DNA of 64,000 nt from JALORV01 sp035429805 (lineage in GTDB: Bacteria; Pseudomonadota; Gammaproteobacteria; Burkholderiales; Burkholderiaceae_F). The notes below the pieces were generated by a model. The model was not told the origin of the DNA, ran no database searches, and saw only the letters and a program-made list of their open reading frames with translations. The translations under genes and the position numbers were made by a program. Of this stretch, positions 8,334-17,029 are shown piece by piece (position 1 is the first letter of the stretch; each line of letters opens with the position of its first letter). The stretch is from the NCBI GenBank assembly GCA_035429805.1, contig DAOMFL010000010.1:8311-72310 (forward strand), in the 5' to 3' direction.

Positions 8334-9425
8334 ATGAATGCACCCGCTCCCTCCGAAGAACTGACTGCGCCGCCTGCGGACACAGCCGGCGCGATCGAGA
8401 CCGACGCCGTCATCGTCGGCGCCGGACCCGTGGGCCTGTTCCAGGTGTTCGAACTGGGGCTGCTCGAGATCAAGGCCCACGTCATCGATTCGCTGAAGGA
8501 CGTCGGCGGACAGTGCATCGAGCTGTATCCGGACAAGCCGATCTACGATATCCCGGCAATCCCTGTCTGCACCGGCAAGGAACTCACCGACAGCCTGCTG
8601 AAGCAGATCGAGCCGTTCGGCGCGACCTTCCATCTCGGCCAGGAAGTCAGCACCGTGCAGAAGGTCGACGACGGCCGTTTCTTCGTCGAGACCAGCACGG
8701 GCACGCGCTTCCTTACGAAGGTCATCATCATTGCCGCCGGCGTCGGGTCGTTCCAGCCACGGCTGCTGAAGGTGCCGGACATCGAAAAATTCGAGGGAAC
8801 GCAGCTCTTCTACCGCGTCCGCGACCCGGCCCGCTTCCATGGCAGGAACCTGGTCATCGTCGGCGGCGGCGATTCCGCGCTCGACTGGACGCTCGACTTC
8901 ATCGGCAAGGCCGAAAGCGTCGTGCTGGTGCATCGCCGCGACGGCTTCCGCGCGGCGCCGGCTTCAGTCGCGAAAATGAAGGAGCTGTGCGACCGGCTCG
9001 AGATGCAGTTCCTGATCGGGCAGGTGACCGGCTTCGAAGAGCAGGACGGCCGCATGACGGAAGTTCGAGTCACGTCGCTCGACGGGCTGACTCGCCGGGT
9101 GCCGCTCGACACACTGCTCGTCTTCTTCGGCCTCTCCCCCAAGCTCGGCCCGATTGCCGAATGGGGTCTCGACCTCGAGCGCAAGCAGATCCTCGTTGAC
9201 ACGGAGAAGTTCGAGACCAACGTGCCGGGCATCTTCGCCGTCGGTGACATCAACGCCTACCCCGGCAAGAAGAAGCTGATCCTGTCGGGCTTCCACGAGG
9301 CGGCGCTGGCCGCCTTCGGAACGACGCGGTACATCTTTCCCGAGCGCAAGGTGCATCTGCAGTACACGACGACCAGCCCGAAGCTGCACAAGATCCTCGG
9401 CGTCGAATCGCCGGTGTTCGACTAG
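8334..9425 (+). CDS. Ferredoxin/flavodoxin-NADP reductase, thioredoxin-reductase-like type
   Basis: The 363-aa FAD flavoprotein transfers electrons between NADPH and ferredoxin. The N-terminal FAD dinucleotide motif is GAGPVGLF, then VGGQCIELYPDKPIYDIPAI. The NADPH motif is IVGGGDSALDWTLDF, and the C-terminal FAD segment is FAVGDINAYPGKKKLILSGF. This pattern marks the TrxR-like FNR class that lacks the CxxC redox pair of true thioredoxin reductases. ATG 8334 was chosen because the frame is open upstream but the conserved part begins shortly after MNAPAPSEE. TACAAT at 8263-8268 could be its -10, with no good -35. Confidence 0.93.
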   Translation: MNAPAPSEELTAPPADTAGAIETDAVIVGAGPVGLFQVFELGLLEIKAHVIDSLKDVGGQCIELYPDKPIYDIPAIPVCTGKELTDSLLKQIEPFGATFHLGQEVSTVQKVDDGRFFVETSTGTRFLTKVIIIAAGVGSFQPRLLKVPDIEKFEGTQLFYRVRDPARFHGRNLVIVGGGDSALDWTLDFIGKAESVVLVHRRDGFRAAPASVAKMKELCDRLEMQFLIGQVTGFEEQDGRMTEVRVTSLDGLTRRVPLDTLLVFFGLSPKLGPIAEWGLDLERKQILVDTEKFETNVPGIFAVGDINAYPGKKKLILSGFHEAALAAFGTTRYIFPERKVHLQYTTTSPKLHKILGVESPVFD

Positions 9426-9442
9426 GCCATCCGAGCAGCGCG

Positions 9443-10024
9443 TCAGTCCGGCTGCGGCACGAGGACGTAGCCGAAGCGCCCGGGTGCGTCATGGAACCGC
9501 AGGCGACCGAGTTCGGCCGCACCTTGCAAGCCGAGCGCGGCCCCGTCAACGACGATGCGCGGTCCGCCACCGCCGAGCCACGCATCCAGGTGATCGGGCC
9601 GCACCGGACTCGCGGCACCGACGCGAAGGCTGCCGAGTGCCTGTGTCGCATCGGTCGAATCCAGCAGGCCGAATCCAGAGTCGGTCAACAGGAAGACTCG
9701 CCCGCCCTCATCAAGCCAGGCGCCCTGGAGTTGCCGGGCGCGCTGTCCCGTGTGGGATTGCAGCCCCGCGCCCGCCGCTCCATCGATGCGCCAGATCCAC
9801 GGCGCCGCCTCGAGCCTCACGTAGACACGCTGCGGTCCGTTCTGGAAGAACCAGCGGCCACGTTCGTCACCCGCGTAGTTGCGGCCGATGAACTCGACGA
9901 TCGCCGCATTGACGATCGACTCGCCACGCAGGCGCCATTCGCCGCGCGCCGTGAGCGTCAGCCACCCAAAGACCGCGGGTACGTTGGGCCACTTGGCAAT
10001 CGCGGCAATGACCGACTCGTCCAC
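9443..10024 (-). CDS. Conserved betaproteobacterial hypothetical protein (DUF2946/2944-like, uncertain)
   Basis: A 193-aa soluble protein with no signal peptide or membrane segment. Its start (MDESVIAAIAKWPNVPAVFG, WLTLTARGEWRLRGE) and the conserved-looking patch FIGRNYAGDERGRWFFQNGP resemble a family of unknown function common in Burkholderiales. I believe it has a DUF number but cannot confirm which. The C-terminus (GRFGYVLVPQPD) is also of that type. It is convergent with the ferredoxin reductase gene, 17 bp from its stop. No function is proposed. Confidence 0.7.
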   Translation of the reverse strand: MDESVIAAIAKWPNVPAVFGWLTLTARGEWRLRGESIVNAAIVEFIGRNYAGDERGRWFFQNGPQRVYVRLEAAPWIWRIDGAAGAGLQSHTGQRARQLQGAWLDEGGRVFLLTDSGFGLLDSTDATQALGSLRVGAASPVRPDHLDAWLGGGGPRIVVDGAALGLQGAAELGRLRFHDAPGRFGYVLVPQPD

Positions 10025-10183
10025 GCTTCAAGCATAGGACGCCAGGGCGGGGCCGCGCCACGCGCGCCGGCCGGTGGTCTGTCTTTCGGCAACGTTGACT
10101 TCCATCAAGCAGTCCGCCCCCTGGGTGGCCATGTTGAAAAAAGCGCAGGTGGTCGATGACGCTCGATCCCAAGGGAGGCAGGT

Positions 10184-10630
10184 ATGTACAAGCACACCAC
10201 ACTCGGCGCAACAGTTGCGCTGCTGCTGACTGCGACCGCCCTGGCGCAGCCCCCGTTGCTGATCGAACCCTCGCAGGCGCCGATCACACTGAAGGGCGGC
10301 TGGGAGAAGAAGCAAGGGCCTGCCGGCCACTCCGGCAACCGGGGCGACATTGCGGTCAAGATCTCGAAGATCAATCCGGATGGGACATTCGAAGGCAAGC
10401 TCGACTTCTTCACAAGCAGTTCCCAGCCGTGGTGCCGCGCCGTCGACGAGCCCATCAAGGAAGGACGGATCACCGCAAAGGGCCTGAGCCTCGTCGCCAG
10501 CGGTGGACCACCCTCCACGTGCGGAATGATGACGCTTGAGTTTCGGCCTGGCCAGGACAAATGGCTCCAAGGCCGGGTCCGATCCGAGGCCGGCGGCGGC
10601 TCGCAGATGTGGCTCGATGCCCCGAAGTGA
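10184..10630 (+). CDS. Small secreted hypothetical protein
   Basis: The 148-aa product has a clear signal peptide (MYKHTTLGATVALLLTATAL, cleavage likely after Ala-Gln around residue 22). The mature domain is about 125 aa of predicted beta character (ITLKGGWEKKQGPAGHSGNR, DGTFEGKLDFFTSSSQPWCR) with two cysteines (PWC, STCG) that could form a disulfide. I do not recognise a family. AGGGAGGCAGGT just before the ATG is a good ribosome site. The 160 bp upstream (10025-10183) hold no gene; CTTGAAGC...TTGAAAAAAGC are the only AT-richer spots there. Confidence 0.7.
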   Translation: MYKHTTLGATVALLLTATALAQPPLLIEPSQAPITLKGGWEKKQGPAGHSGNRGDIAVKISKINPDGTFEGKLDFFTSSSQPWCRAVDEPIKEGRITAKGLSLVASGGPPSTCGMMTLEFRPGQDKWLQGRVRSEAGGGSQMWLDAPK

Positions 10631-10690
10631 AGCCGGCTTCGGCGCCTCAGGCCAGCGGCTTGCCCGGAGCGTGTCCGGTTGCCTCGCGGA

Positions 10691-11665
10691 CTAAGAACCG
10701 GAGCGGAAGAATTCGTGAATTCGCTGCGGCAGGTAATCGAGCCGACCCGGCAGTGCGCCGCGCGCAAAGCCGATGTGCCCGCCGCCCGCCGGCTGCTCCA
10801 GCCGCACGTAGCCCGAGACGTCCTGAGGACGCGGCAGGCTGGCGGCGGGCACGAACGGATCGTTCAGCGCATTCAGCACCAGGTGCGGCACGCGCACGCC
10901 GCCGAGCCACGGCTTGCCCGAGGCCCTCGTCCAGTAGTCGTCGGTGTCACGGAAGCCGTGAATCGGGGCCGTGTACTCGTTGTCGAATTCGTACAGGTTG
11001 CGGCTGGCGCGCAGCCGCTCCGCGTCGGCGATGCCCGGAAAGCGCCGCACCTTTTCAAGCGCCTTTGGTTTCAGCGTCGCGAGGAACATCTGCGTGTAGA
11101 CGCGATTGAAGCCACGCCCGAGGGCTGCCCCTCCGGCGGCGAGATCGAGCGGCGAACCGATCGACGCGGCCGCCGTCACGAACCGCGCGTCTTCGGCGCG
11201 TTCGCCCAGCCACTTGGCCAGCACATTGCCGCCGAGCGACACGCCGACCGCATGGAACCGCGCCTGCGGCCAGCGCGCATGGACGCGCCGCAGGATCCAG
11301 TCGGCTTCGTCCGAGTCGCCGGAGTGGTAGGCGCGCGGCAACCGGTTCGGCTCGCCGGAGCAGCCGCGGAAGTGGACGACCATGCCGCGCCAGCCGCGAT
11401 CGGCCGCGTCGCGCATCAGCGAGCGTGCATAGTGGCTCTGTGAATCGCCCTCGAGGCCATGGAACAGCACGAGCAGCGGAGCTGTCGCAGCACCGGGTTC
11501 GGGCAGCGCGAAGTCGACGTCGACGAAGTCGCCGTCCGGCGCGTCCCAGCGTTCGCGGCGGTAGATGACCCGCGGCAGCGGCACGAGCTTGGCCGGGATG
11601 ATCGTCTGCAGGTGGCCGCCGGGCAGCCAGCCCGGGGCCTCGTACGGCGCCGGCTCCACGCTCAA
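10691..11665 (-). CDS. YheT-family alpha/beta hydrolase
   Basis: A 324-aa hydrolase. Opening PGWLPGGHLQTIIPAKLVPL and the oxyanion/HG region LLVLFHGLEGDSQSHYARSL are diagnostic for the YheT/ABHD1-3 group. The nucleophile elbow is GVSLGGN (Ser), the acid is near LNALNDPFVP and the His is in GGGHIGF. Members are esterases or lipases of poorly known substrate. The start is taken as TTG 11665, which overlaps the stop of the upstream NTF2-like gene in a TTGA tetranucleotide; GTG at 11659 is the alternative, and no ATG is in range. Last gene of the ilvE operon. Confidence 0.88.
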   Translation of the reverse strand: MSVEPAPYEAPGWLPGGHLQTIIPAKLVPLPRVIYRRERWDAPDGDFVDVDFALPEPGAATAPLLVLFHGLEGDSQSHYARSLMRDAADRGWRGMVVHFRGCSGEPNRLPRAYHSGDSDEADWILRRVHARWPQARFHAVGVSLGGNVLAKWLGERAEDARFVTAAASIGSPLDLAAGGAALGRGFNRVYTQMFLATLKPKALEKVRRFPGIADAERLRASRNLYEFDNEYTAPIHGFRDTDDYWTRASGKPWLGGVRVPHLVLNALNDPFVPAASLPRPQDVSGYVRLEQPAGGGHIGFARGALPGRLDYLPQRIHEFFRSGS

Positions 11666-12105
11666 TGCAAAATCGCGTGCGGCTCCGAGGTGCTCACCAC
11701 CTCGCCGCCGCTGACCTGCGAAGCATGGTGCAGCACCATCTTCCAGCCGGCCGACGTCTTCACGTAGGCGTTGGTCGCGACGACGCTGACAACCTGCTGG
11801 CTCTTGCCCTGCCCCACCAGCACTTCCTCGATGACGTTGTGGACGGCGACCGTCGGCGTGTCGAGCGACTTGCGCGACGTGCCGCGCACGTGCAGCGGTC
11901 CATTGGCGAGGATGGCGCCCCAGGAAGCACGCACCGCGGCGTAGCCGAGCAGACGCGGGCCATTCGGGTGCACGCAGACGACGTCGTCGTCCTCGAGCCA
12001 GAGGTCGACGACAGCTTCGGCATCGGCCGCTTCCAGCGCCTCGTAGAAAGCGCGCTCGCACTCCTCGGGCGACGCAAACAGCAGCGGCTTGGTCAGGCGC
12101 GACAC
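11662..12105 (-). CDS. NTF2-like / SnoaL-type small protein
   Basis: About 147 aa with the cone-shaped NTF2-like fold signature: AFYEALEAADAEAVVDLWLE, then DDVVCVHPNGPRLLGYAAVR and the C-terminal GWKMVLHHAS. Such domains bind small ligands or act as isomerases or hydrolase partners; this one is of the widespread unassigned type. GTG at 12105 is preceded by GAGG at 8-nt spacing and is preferred. TTG at 12120, which forms a TTGA overlap with the upstream zf-CHCC gene, would add five residues. It sits between the zinc-finger and YheT-like genes in one leftward operon. Confidence 0.8.
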   Translation of the reverse strand: MSRLTKPLLFASPEECERAFYEALEAADAEAVVDLWLEDDDVVCVHPNGPRLLGYAAVRASWGAILANGPLHVRGTSRKSLDTPTVAVHNVIEEVLVGQGKSQQVVSVVATNAYVKTSAGWKMVLHHASQVSGGEVVSTSEPHAILH

Positions 12106-12116
12106 GGACGGCCGCC

Positions 12117-12338
12117 TCAATGGCCCTTCACGACTTCGCCCGGCCGCAGGCGATAGACGGTGCCGCAATACGGGCACATCGCCTGGCCGGTGTGCGCGAC
12201 GTCGAGAAACACGCGCGGATGATGGTTCCACACCGGCATCGCCGGATTCGGGCAGAAGGCCGGCAGGTCGCGTGCCGCGAGTTCGACCACGGGCGATTCC
12301 TTCAGGGGCGCCTTGGGCTGGGTGTCCGCAGTACTCAT
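12117..12338 (-). CDS. Zinc-finger domain (zf-CHCC) protein
   Basis: A 73-aa protein whose second half contains the zf-CHCC pattern: Cys in DLPAFCPNPAMPVW, His in RVFLDVAHTGQ and the pair CPYCGTVYRL. The family resembles the C-terminal domain of mitochondrial complex I subunit NDUFS6 and is usually encoded beside ilvE in betaproteobacteria. The ATG at 12338 overlaps the ilvE stop in an ATGA, so translation is coupled. The biochemical role is unknown; zinc binding is inferred from the four ligands. Confidence 0.9.
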   Translation of the reverse strand: MSTADTQPKAPLKESPVVELAARDLPAFCPNPAMPVWNHHPRVFLDVAHTGQAMCPYCGTVYRLRPGEVVKGH

Positions 12339-13255
12339 ACGAGGGTGAGCCAGTGGTGGTACTTGGCCGCGCGGCCATTGACGACATCGAAGAACAGCGA
12401 CTGGATCTTCGCGGTGACCGGTCCGCGCTGGCCGGCACCGATCGTGCGCCCGTCGAGCTCGCGGATCGGCGTGACTTCGGCAGCCGTACCGGTGAAGAAC
12501 GCCTCGTCGGCGAGGTACACGTCGTCGCGCGTCATCGGCATCGGAGCCACCTCGTAACCGAGGTCGCGCGCCAGCTCGATGACCGTGGCGCGCGTGATGC
12601 CGCTGAGGCCCGAAACCATCTCGGGCTCGAACACCTTGCCGTTCCTGACGATGAAGAGGTTCTCGCCCGCGCCTTCGGCGACGAAACCCTGCGTGTCGAG
12701 CAGCAGCGCTTCGTCGTAGCCGTCGCGCACCGCCTCCTGGTTCGCGAGGATCGAGTTGACGTAGTGGCCGGCGGTCTTGCTGCGGACCATCGAGACATTG
12801 ATGTGATGGCGCTGGAACGACGACGTCTTCACGCGGATGCCCTTCTGCAGTCCCTCCTCGCCGAGGTACGCGCCCCACGGCCACGCGGCGATCGCGACGT
12901 GCACCGCGGCGCCCTTCGGGCTCACGCCCATCTTCTCCGAGCCGTAGAAGGCCAGCGGACGCAGGTAGCAGGACTCGAGCTTGTTGGCGCGCACGACTTC
13001 GCGCTGGGCGTCCATCAGCTGCTCGCGGCTGTAGGGGACCTCCATCATGAAGATCTTGGCCGAGTTGAAGAGCCGGTCGGTGTGCTCCTTCAGCCGGAAG
13101 ATCGCCGGACCGCGCTCGGTCTTGTAGGCGCGCACGCCCTCGAACACCGCCAACCCGTAGTGCAGCGAGTGCGTCAGCACGTGCGTCGTGGCATCGCGCC
13201 AGGGCACCAGCTTGCCGTCGTACCAGATGAATCCATCGCGGTCGGCCATCGACAT
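12335..13255 (-). CDS. ilvE: Branched-chain amino acid aminotransferase
   Basis: The 306-aa PLP enzyme of fold type IV transaminates leucine, isoleucine and valine with 2-oxoglutarate. Family marks are DGFIWYDGKLVPWRDATTHV, HSLHYGLAVFEGVRAYKTE, the PLP-lysine segment RSKTAGHYVNS (Lys near residue 160), EGAGENLFIV and FFTGTAAEVTPI. Normal length. GGGGAGA lies 6-10 nt before the ATG. It is the first gene of the operon ilvE / zf-CHCC / NTF2-like / yheT-like, in which every junction overlaps or nearly so. Confidence 0.96.
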   Translation of the reverse strand: MSMADRDGFIWYDGKLVPWRDATTHVLTHSLHYGLAVFEGVRAYKTERGPAIFRLKEHTDRLFNSAKIFMMEVPYSREQLMDAQREVVRANKLESCYLRPLAFYGSEKMGVSPKGAAVHVAIAAWPWGAYLGEEGLQKGIRVKTSSFQRHHINVSMVRSKTAGHYVNSILANQEAVRDGYDEALLLDTQGFVAEGAGENLFIVRNGKVFEPEMVSGLSGITRATVIELARDLGYEVAPMPMTRDDVYLADEAFFTGTAAEVTPIRELDGRTIGAGQRGPVTAKIQSLFFDVVNGRAAKYHHWLTLV

Positions 13256-13285
13256 CGCGTCTCTCCCCTGCGTTCAGTGCGGAGG

Positions 13286-13291
13286 ATTCTA
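13286..13291 (-). promoter_or_regulatory. Possible -10 element of the ilvE operon
   Basis: TAGAAT read leftward, about 30 nt before the ilvE ATG, with the same hexamer as in front of hrcA. No clear -35 box is present in the GC-rich sequence upstream. Confidence 0.3.
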
Positions 13292-13329
13292 GCGAAGCCG
13301 GTGCGCGCCCCGCGGTGAAGCCACGCCTC

Positions 13330-14388
13330 TCAGTCGGCAAGCGGCGCCGGAAGCGCAATGCCGAAGCGCGCGGCCCATGGCTGCAGCGCGGGCACGATGT
13401 CCTCGTGCAGGCGGACACCCTCGAGGATCTGCTCGCGCTTCAGGCGCAGGCCACGCTCGCCAGGAATCCGCACGGACTCGATGCCGGGTCGCGGCCGGCT
13501 GCCGCGACACGCGGCGACGATCCAGTCAGACTGCCGCGCCAGCGCCTCGCGGCCGCCGAAGGCCTCCGGATCCCAGACCTGCACCGCCACGGTCGCGCCC
13601 CAGCCCTCCTTCGGATCCGCGCGCCCGTGGCCGGCCAGCGCGCCGGTCAGGACTTCGACGATCAGAGCCATCGCGTAACCCTTGTGGCCGGCGTCGAGCC
13701 CACCGGCCGGCAGGATCGTCCCGCGCGGCTCGCTGAAGAGCACTGCGGGATCGTCGGTGGCGCGGCCCTCGGCATCGAGCAGCCACGGATGCGCCAGCCT
13801 GCGGCCGTGGTGGTGCAGGCGCGCCGTCATGCCGTTGGTCGTCAGCGAAGCCGACAGATCGATCAGCACCGGGTCGCCCGATGTCGGCACGCCGAATGCG
13901 ATCGGGTCCGGCGTGAACACCGGCGTCAACCCGCCGTGCGGCGCGATGCTCGCGGAATTGGGATCCGAGCACGTCAGCAACAGCACGAAGCCCGCATCGG
14001 TCGCGCGCGTCAGGTAAGCGGCCAGGGAGGCGATGTGGTGACTGCGCCGGATGACGACGGTCCCGGTGCCGCAGCGGCGCGCCCGCCCGATCGCATCGTC
14101 AATCGCGCGCAGCGTTAGCCATGGCCCGGGCAGGCGCTCACCGTCCCACAGCGCGGTGCCGGCCCGCTCGTTCAGCACGCGGTAAGCGCCGCGACCGCGC
14201 AGACGTCCCGCTTCGAGCTCTGAAAGGTAGGGCGCCAGCAGTGCCAGGCCGTGGGTGTCGTGCCCGAGCAGGTCGCCCTCGATCAAAATGGCGCCGACAT
14301 CGGCCGCGAAGGCCCCGTCCATGCCACCCGCAACCAGCAGCGCAGTAGCCGCGGCGCGCAGGTCGTCGACCGCGTAGCGCGCCGCCAT
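13330..14388 (-). CDS. LDH2-family NAD(P)-dependent malate/lactate-type oxidoreductase (copy 1)
   Basis: The 352-aa protein belongs to the LDH2/MDH2 family (malate, L-lactate, ureidoglycolate, delta-1-piperideine-2-carboxylate dehydrogenases), not the classical Rossmann LDHs. Visible motifs: GDLLGHDTHGLALLAPYLSE, RRSHHIASLAAYL, DPIAFGVPTSGDPVLIDLSA and LDAGHKGYAMALIVEVLTGA. Its ATG overlaps the stop of the upstream SDR gene by one base (TGATG). With the SDR it forms a leftward operon divergent from the IlvD-type dehydratase, so a substrate among 2-oxo or 2-hydroxy acids from sugar-acid breakdown is likely. A second, distinct LDH2 gene lies at 26315-27349. Confidence 0.88.
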   Translation of the reverse strand: MAARYAVDDLRAAATALLVAGGMDGAFAADVGAILIEGDLLGHDTHGLALLAPYLSELEAGRLRGRGAYRVLNERAGTALWDGERLPGPWLTLRAIDDAIGRARRCGTGTVVIRRSHHIASLAAYLTRATDAGFVLLLTCSDPNSASIAPHGGLTPVFTPDPIAFGVPTSGDPVLIDLSASLTTNGMTARLHHHGRRLAHPWLLDAEGRATDDPAVLFSEPRGTILPAGGLDAGHKGYAMALIVEVLTGALAGHGRADPKEGWGATVAVQVWDPEAFGGREALARQSDWIVAACRGSRPRPGIESVRIPGERGLRLKREQILEGVRLHEDIVPALQPWAARFGIALPAPLAD

Positions 14389-15131
14389 CAGTACACCGCG
14401 CGCCCGCCGGACAGGTCGAACACCGCACCTGTCGAAAATGAGCAGTCTTCGGTCGCGAGCCAGCCGACCAGCGCGGCGATCTCGTCAACCTCACCGAAGC
14501 GGCCCATCGGAATCTTTGACAGCATGAAGTCGATGTGGGCCTGCGTCATCTGCGCGAACATCCCGGTCTTCACCGCGGCCGGCGTCACGCAATTGACGCG
14601 TATCCCTGTCTTTGCCAGTTCCTTCCCCAGCGACTTCGTCAGCGCGATCACCGCGGCCTTGGACGCACTGTAGGCCGATGCGTTCGGATTGCCTTCCTTG
14701 CCGGCGATCGAGGCGATGTTGACGATGCGGCCGTAGTCGTTCGCGGTCATGTGCGGGATGACGACCCGGTTGCAGAGGAAGAGCCCGGTCAGGTTGATGT
14801 CGATGACCTCCTTCCACGCAGCGAGCGGATACTGCTCGACCGTCGTGTTCGGTCCGGTGATGCCGGCGCTGCAGACGAGCGCGTCGATGCGCTTCAGCGC
14901 GCCGACCGACGCCGCGAACGCCGCGGCGACCGCGTCCTCGCGCGTGACATCGACGGTCGTCACGTGGGCACTGCCGAGCGCCACGGCGGCAGCATCGAGC
15001 GCGGCTGCATCGCGGTCCCACAGGCTGACGCGTGCGCCCGAGGCCACCAGCCGCCGCGCGATCGCGAGTCCGATACCCGCCGCCCCGCCGGTCACGATCG
15101 CTGTGCGGCCCTGCATGTCGAGCTGGTTCAT
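14388..15131 (-). CDS. SDR-family dehydrogenase (sugar/sugar-acid type, copy 1)
   Basis: The 247-aa classical short-chain dehydrogenase has cofactor motif TGGAAGIG near residue 15, Asp at the end of strand 2 (SLWDRDAAAL, NAD preference), and the catalytic set Ser (NIASIAGKEG) and YSASK. It resembles 3-oxoacyl-ACP/2-deoxy-gluconate-type SDRs. GGGAGAGGGACAGG before the ATG is a strong ribosome site. It is divergent from the IlvD-type dehydratase across a promoter that contains an FCD-type operator overlapping its own -35 (CTGACC, 18 nt, TATAGT). That context suggests oxidation of a sugar or 2-keto-3-deoxy sugar acid. Confidence 0.88.
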   Translation of the reverse strand: MNQLDMQGRTAIVTGGAAGIGLAIARRLVASGARVSLWDRDAAALDAAAVALGSAHVTTVDVTREDAVAAAFAASVGALKRIDALVCSAGITGPNTTVEQYPLAAWKEVIDINLTGLFLCNRVVIPHMTANDYGRIVNIASIAGKEGNPNASAYSASKAAVIALTKSLGKELAKTGIRVNCVTPAAVKTGMFAQMTQAHIDFMLSKIPMGRFGEVDEIAALVGWLATEDCSFSTGAVFDLSGGRAVY

Positions 15132-15190
15132 CCTGTCCCTCTCCCCGCGGCTGGTGCGCCGCGGCAAGACTATATCGCCTGACCCGGAAA

Positions 15191-15209
15191 TTGGTCAGAC
15201 CACTTGACC
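15191..15209. promoter_or_regulatory. FCD/GntR-type operator, copy 1
   Basis: TTGGTCAGACCACTTGACC. The core TGGTC-A-GACCA is a perfect palindrome of the TGGTnnGACCA kind bound by FadR/FCD GntR proteins. The same 19 bases with one difference (A to T at the palindrome centre) occur at 29171-29189, next to the GntR gene. It overlaps the deduced -35 of the leftward SDR gene and ends 8 bp upstream of the dehydratase -35. Confidence 0.75.
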
Positions 15210-15217
15210 GCTTTACG

Positions 15218-15246
15218 TTGACCCCCGTCGGGGGGCTGGATACACT
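15218..15246 (+). promoter_or_regulatory. Sigma70-type promoter of the IlvD/Edd dehydratase
   Basis: TTGACC, 17-bp spacer, TACACT. The spacing is ideal and both hexamers are close to consensus. Transcription would start about 30 nt before the ATG at 15283. The FCD operator lies immediately upstream. Confidence 0.6.
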
Positions 15247-15282
15247 CGCCGGCACTCTTCTCCGCGCTTCTCCCTCCTCCGA

Positions 15283-17025
15283 ATGGCCCGCAAACCTCGC
15301 CGCAGCCAGAGCTGGTTCGGCCGTCTCGATCGTGATGGCTTCATCTACCGGTCGTGGACGAAGAACCGCGGCATCCCCCACGACCAGTTCGACGGCCGGC
15401 CGGTCATCGGCATCTGCAACACGTGGTCCGAACTCACGCCGTGCAATACGCATTTCCGCGTGCTGGCCGACCAGGTGCGCCAGGGCGTGCTCGAGGCTGG
15501 CGGCTTTCCGCTCGAGTTTCCGGTGATGTCGCTCGGCGAAACGCTGATGCGGCCGACGACGATGCTGTTCCGCAACCTGGTCAGCATGGATGTCGAAGAG
15601 TCCATCCGCGCGAATCCGCTCGATGGCGTCGTGCTGCTGATGGGCTGCGACAAGACAACCCCGGCGCTGCTGATGGGCGCCGCCAGCGTCGACCTGCCGA
15701 CGATCGGCGTGTCGGGCGGGCCGATGCTTTCGGGCAAGTACCGCGGCGGCGAACTCGGCTCCGGCACCGGCGTCTGGCAGATGAGCGAGGCGGTGCGCGC
15801 CGGGACGATGAGCCAGGCCGACTTCTTCGAAGCCGAGAGCTGCATGCATCGCTCCCATGGCCACTGCATGACGATGGGCACGGCGTCGACGATGGCCTGC
15901 ATGGTCGAGTCGCTCGGCATGGGCCTGCCCGGCAACGCCGCGATACCCGCCGTCGACGGCCGTCGCAATGTACTGGCGCGCATGGCCGGACGCCGCATCG
16001 TGCAGATGGTCGAAGAGGATCTCGTGATGTCGAAGATCCTGACGCGCGCGGCCTGCGAGAACGCGATCCGCGCCAATGCCGCGATCGGCGGCTCGACCAA
16101 CGCGGTCGTGCACCTTCTGGCTCTGGCGGGCCGCGCAGGCGTGAAGCTTGCGCTGGAGGACTGGGACCGCTTCGGCCACGACCTTCCCTGCCTGGTCGAC
16201 CTGCAGCCGTCGGGGCAGTACCTGATGGAGGATTTCTATTACGCCGGAGGGCTTCCGGCGGTGCTGCGTGAGCTCGGCGGAGTCCTGAACCGCGATGCGC
16301 TGACGGTCAACGGAATGACGATGTGGGACAACGTCAAGGACGCGCCGCGCTACGACCTCGAGGCCGGCGGAGGTGTCGTGAAACGCGTGATTCGTCCGCA
16401 CGCTGACCCTTTCAAGGCGAACGCCGGCATTGCGGTGCTGCGCGGCAACCTCGCTCCCGACGGCGCCGTCATCAAGCCGTCGGCCGCCACGCCGGCGCTG
16501 ATGAAGCACCGCGGCCGCGCTGTCGTGTTCGAGGACAGCGCCGACATGCACGCCAAGGTCGAGGACGAATCACTCGACGTGAATCCAGACGACATCCTCG
16601 TGCTGAAGAACTGCGGACCGAAGGGCTACCCGGGCATGGCCGAAGTCGGCAACATGCCGATCCCCGTCAAGCTGGTGCGCCAGGGTGTCACCGACATGGT
16701 GCGCATCTCCGATGCGCGCATGAGCGGCACCGCCTACGGCACCGTCGTGCTGCACACCGCTCCGGAGGCCGCGGCCGGCGGCACGCTGGCATTGGTGAAA
16801 AACGGCGATGTCATCGAACTCGACGTCGAACGGCGGAGACTGCAGCTCGAAGTCAGTGACGAGGAACTCGCGCGCCGCCGCTCGCAATGGCGGCCGCCGG
16901 CTGCGCCGGTGCCGCGCGGCTACACCAGGCTCTACTTCGATCACGTGCAGCAGGCCGACAAGGGGGCCGACCTCGATTTCCTGGTCGGTGGCAGCGGATC
17001 CGCGGTCGGCAAAGACAATCACTGA
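15283..17025 (+). CDS. IlvD/Edd-family dehydratase, L-arabinonate dehydratase-like
   Basis: The 580-aa Fe-S dehydratase carries all expected family features: CNTWSELTPCNTHFRVLADQ, MGCDKTTPALLMGAASVDLP (cluster Cys), SCMHRSHGHCMTMGTASTMA (cluster Cys), AIGGSTNAVVHLLALAGRAG and KNCGPKGYPGMAEVGNMPIP. The opening RSQSWFGRLDRDGFIYRSWT and the length match the sugar-acid group (L-arabonate, D-xylonate or L-fuconate dehydratases) rather than true IlvD (about 560-615 aa, different N-terminus). The reaction removes water from an aldonate to give a 2-keto-3-deoxy acid. It heads the rightward operon with tag and a hydroxyacid dehydrogenase and is probably controlled by the GntR at 29267. Confidence 0.9.
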   Translation: MARKPRRSQSWFGRLDRDGFIYRSWTKNRGIPHDQFDGRPVIGICNTWSELTPCNTHFRVLADQVRQGVLEAGGFPLEFPVMSLGETLMRPTTMLFRNLVSMDVEESIRANPLDGVVLLMGCDKTTPALLMGAASVDLPTIGVSGGPMLSGKYRGGELGSGTGVWQMSEAVRAGTMSQADFFEAESCMHRSHGHCMTMGTASTMACMVESLGMGLPGNAAIPAVDGRRNVLARMAGRRIVQMVEEDLVMSKILTRAACENAIRANAAIGGSTNAVVHLLALAGRAGVKLALEDWDRFGHDLPCLVDLQPSGQYLMEDFYYAGGLPAVLRELGGVLNRDALTVNGMTMWDNVKDAPRYDLEAGGGVVKRVIRPHADPFKANAGIAVLRGNLAPDGAVIKPSAATPALMKHRGRAVVFEDSADMHAKVEDESLDVNPDDILVLKNCGPKGYPGMAEVGNMPIPVKLVRQGVTDMVRISDARMSGTAYGTVVLHTAPEAAAGGTLALVKNGDVIELDVERRRLQLEVSDEELARRRSQWRPPAAPVPRGYTRLYFDHVQQADKGADLDFLVGGSGSAVGKDNH

Positions 17026-17029
17026 GTCG

